Positions 61,546-64,000 of a DNA stretch of 64,000 nucleotides are shown here, one piece after another. The stretch comes from Dimorphilus gyrociliatus (Eukaryota > Annelida > Polychaeta > Dinophilidae), in assembly GCA_904063045.1 (NCBI GenBank), contig CAJFCJ010000007.1:1050819-1114818 (forward strand). Direction: 5' to 3'. Below the pieces are notes generated by a model, which worked only from the letters and a program-made list of their open reading frames with translations, was not told the origin of the DNA and searched no databases. Position 1 is the first letter of the stretch, and the number at the start of each line of letters is the position of its first letter. A program made the position numbers and the translations under genes.

Positions 61546-62145
61546 ATTTCTTTTTGCGAACAAAACTTACTTAATTAAACTAGTAAGTTTAATGCACACT
61601 AATAGTTTAAACTCGGATTTATAGCAAATCATAACAACGTCATTGTTCGTAATAAGGTATAAGGTGACAATTATTTTTTTCCTAATTAATAAAATCACAT
61701 GATATTTTTTTATATCTAAGCTTTTTTGTCAAAAGAAAATGTTCTTTATTTTTCTTTATTAGACCGTTTCAAAAATCAGAAATTATAGACTCTAGATGGC
61801 ATTGTTAAGCGATTCGTGACATGAGCTGTGACAAGCCAACAACATTAAACAAGAAACACGTTTGTTAAATATTTCTTGTTTACATAGTTGATTTATTGAA
61901 TTCATTAAGTTGTACTTTTAATTATGTAATAACAAGTAATATATTACAATGCTACAAAAGCGTACCAAATGCCCAGGTATTGTACAAATTGAACAAACGA
62001 AAAAGACTCGAAAAGAAAAAAAAGACACATTGTATAGCAGAGCACGGACAAAGACAGAATAAAAAATATTGATGATTTTTAAGTATATAAAACAATAAAA
62101 GAAAAAGTTCTTTTTTTTTATTAACAGTCAAAGAAATATAAAAAC
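61546..62145. other. Intergenic region between lectin and zinc-finger genes
   Basis: 600 bp holding the lectin promoter and the zinc-finger gene's 3' UTR. It contains a CTCF-like site at 61792-61801 and no exon that I can support. Confidence 0.5.
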
Positions 62146-64000
62146 TTATTTCTTAGTTTTCTTCTCTTTTTTTACTTTTTTGGATTTTTTATGTTTTCTC
62201 CTCCTTTCTTCCCTATCGACAGCAATTAGGCCTTGATGGTGTAATTGGCGGTGCATTTTATTAGCTTTATTGATATTATTAAAGAATATTTTGTCACTAT
62301 TTGCATTTGGAAGTGGGGGTGCTAAGTCTTTCTCTGATGCTTTTAGCCTTAAGGTTCTTCTAACTGCTGTTGTACTGTCATATGAACTTTGGCTATCACT
62401 ATCCGACGATTTCTTTCTAGGCGTTACTGGAATAAGACTTAAATTTGGGTTTTTACACAAGTCTAGTTTTACAGCACCAGTTCCGCTATATAATGACTTA
62501 TCGACATTTGATGGAGAACTTTGTTGAGCTGATTTCCTTCTTTCAGACTCAAATACCGCTGCTTCTCTGGCGGCAGTAGCACTTCTTGTTGTTCGTCTAG
62601 GAGGTAGCTGATTGCGTCTTCTACTACCATCTCTTAATTTATATGGCTCAGAATTATTCGAAATGGGGCTTTCAAAATTCTCTTCTATATTATTTTCATT
62701 GGGGGGTGTGTCTTTCTTTTTAGGGCTGATTTGAATAGGTTGGATTGGAGACTCAGTTTTTATTTCGAATGGTTCATGATCGTACAGTATTGCAGCAGAT
62801 TCTGTCAAAGGTAGCACTGGTTTTGAAGGCGTTTTAGGGAGAGATTCCACTACTTCTGGCTCTGATTCGGGGGATTGCTTGAGGGCAGCTAGCACATCAT
62901 TAACTTCACAAGGATTCGGAGACGCCAGGGTGAATTGTTCACCCGCCTCCTCTCTTTCCTCTTTTGTATGAGTTGCGAAGTGAGCCTGTAGATCTTCTAA
63001 TGTCCAAAATCGCCTAGAGCACAAATTGCACTTATTCTGAATATGCTTATTGTGAATAAGTAAATGTTCGTGCAGATGGTGGGATCTGGCGAACTTTTTA
63101 TCACAGTGGGGACACTTCAATGCGTCATCCGAATGAATTTTCAAATGATTCTTTAGATCATAACGATGTCGATATTTTTTGCCGCAAACAGCGCATTGAT
63201 AATTTGCTCCTGTTTTATGAGTATCCATGTGACGCTTAAGGGCAGATGGTCTTAGGAACTCTTTGTTGCACTCTGCACAAGTGTATAATTTCTTTGGTTT
63301 AGATTCACGTTTTTTCGTCTCGTCTCCACCTTCTTGATGACGTAACATGTGTTTGTCCAACGAACGATTAGTCTTGAAAATCTTCTTACAAACGGGACAC
63401 GATGGTCGAGGAGTATTACTATGGTCATCCTGAACATGACGTCTAAGTGCCCTTTCATGTTTGTATTTATTTTTACATAATTTGCACGCATATCGCCTGA
63501 CATCTGAATGCGTATCCTCATGCTCCTTTAATTTATTCATGGAGACAAATTTTTTATGACAAACTGAACAAGTAGGAACCTCTTCACCTCTATGTAACTT
63601 AGAGTGAAAAGCAAGCGCCCTCTTCCTTCGAAATCTTTCTCCGCACTCTCCACATTCATAAATAGCTGCCGTATTGTGCACATCCATATGATAGGCCAAT
63701 AAAGACGGACTGGCAAATCTTTTATGGCATACGCTGCACGCATACACAGTTTTACCACCGTGTTCAACATGTTCGTGTGCTCTTAGTGATCTTTCGTGTT
63801 TATATTTCTTACCACACATTACGCAAGCAAATGCCGCTCGTGACGAATGGACGTGCATGTGGACAGCCAGTCGAGAGGCAATTAGAAATATTTTTCCACA
63901 TTTGGGACACCGATGACATCTCTCTCCCGTATGAATTCTTTCGTGCATGCGCATATACATTTTACTTTTGAAACGCTTTCGACAGTGTCTGCACTCAAAC
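62146..64000 (-). CDS. C2H2 zinc-finger protein, N-terminus outside the window
   Basis: 617 residues are visible and the frame is open at the right edge, so the start lies beyond 64000. Twelve tandem C2H2 fingers follow one another. The first begins at the edge (FECRHCRKRFKSK) and the last is CNLCSRRFWTLEDLQAHFATH. Only one linker is close to the classical TGEKP (HTGERC); the others vary. A disordered C-terminal half of about 270 residues is Ser/Pro/Glu-rich with stretches such as LPPRRTTRSATAAREAAVFE, and ends in a strongly basic tail (KHKKSKKVKKEKKTKK). It is likely a DNA-binding nuclear regulator. I cannot name an ortholog. Confidence 0.9.
   Translation of the reverse strand, partial: FECRHCRKRFKSKMYMRMHERIHTGERCHRCPKCGKIFLIASRLAVHMHVHSSRAAFACVMCGKKYKHERSLRAHEHVEHGGKTVYACSVCHKRFASPSLLAYHMDVHNTAAIYECGECGERFRRKRALAFHSKLHRGEEVPTCSVCHKKFVSMNKLKEHEDTHSDVRRYACKLCKNKYKHERALRRHVQDDHSNTPRPSCPVCKKIFKTNRSLDKHMLRHQEGGDETKKRESKPKKLYTCAECNKEFLRPSALKRHMDTHKTGANYQCAVCGKKYRHRYDLKNHLKIHSDDALKCPHCDKKFARSHHLHEHLLIHNKHIQNKCNLCSRRFWTLEDLQAHFATHTKEEREEAGEQFTLASPNPCEVNDVLAALKQSPESEPEVVESLPKTPSKPVLPLTESAAILYDHEPFEIKTESPIQPIQISPKKKDTPPNENNIEENFESPISNNSEPYKLRDGSRRRNQLPPRRTTRSATAAREAAVFESERRKSAQQSSPSNVDKSLYSGTGAVKLDLCKNPNLSLIPVTPRKKSSDSDSQSSYDSTTAVRRTLRLKASEKDLAPPLPNANSDKIFFNNINKANKMHRQLHHQGLIAVDREERRRKHKKSKKVKKEKKTKK

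Noticed and set aside
1-64000. Mobile elements, CRISPR arrays, viral insertions
   Set aside because: No transposase, reverse transcriptase, terminal repeats, regular spacer arrays or viral-type genes were seen on either strand; the only clear repeats are microsatellites.

Overview
This is a piece of an animal nuclear genome. It has spliced protein-coding genes with GT..AG introns, AATAAA poly(A) signals, homeobox genes and cilia genes, and no bacterial or viral features. The DNA is AT-rich, with many TA microsatellites. Outside the homeobox region, introns are mostly 54-160 bp and genes sit a few hundred bp apart, so the genome is compact. CFAP161 and TRIQK are typical of ciliated animals. 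Together with an Iroquois cluster this suggests a compact-genome bilaterian, most likely a small lophotrochozoan; a miniature annelid of the Dimorphilus type would fit. That assignment is inference. All exon models were joined by hand from reading frame, splice signals and family similarity.

Left part (1-12.7 kb), densely packed: TRIQK (-), asparagine synthetase (+), an unrecognised nuclear-looking coiled-coil protein (-), ACSF3 malonyl-CoA synthetase (+), an LRRC74-type leucine-rich-repeat protein (+) and the ciliary protein CFAP161 (+). An X-box-like motif lies directly upstream of CFAP161.

Middle part (12.7-39.7 kb): three Iroquois (Irx) TALE homeobox genes in tandem, all on the + strand, at 15.0-17.7, 22.2-24.4 and 32.4-34.4 kb. 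They lie in unusually long noncoding DNA with longer introns. This looks like a developmental regulatory block. All three encode a near-identical homeodomain and a downstream IWSLAD motif; the middle gene is the most diverged.

Right part (39.7-64 kb), compact again: tousled-like kinase TLK (-), a giantin/GOLGB1 ortholog with a 6.2-kb exon and a C-terminal membrane anchor (-), catalase (+, head-to-head with giantin), a RING/B-box/coiled-coil/NHL-like TRIM protein (-), a secreted C-type lectin-domain protein (-) and a multi-C2H2 zinc-finger protein (-) that runs off the right edge.

Most genes are ordinary metabolic or cellular genes with no operon-like relationship. I found no mobile element, CRISPR array, complete tRNA or rRNA. 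The observations most worth a second look are a recurrent AGATGGC(G/A) motif resembling the CTCF core, the Irx cluster and its gaps, a second copy of the CFAP161 promoter-like context near the left edge, and the small, easily missed TRIQK gene.
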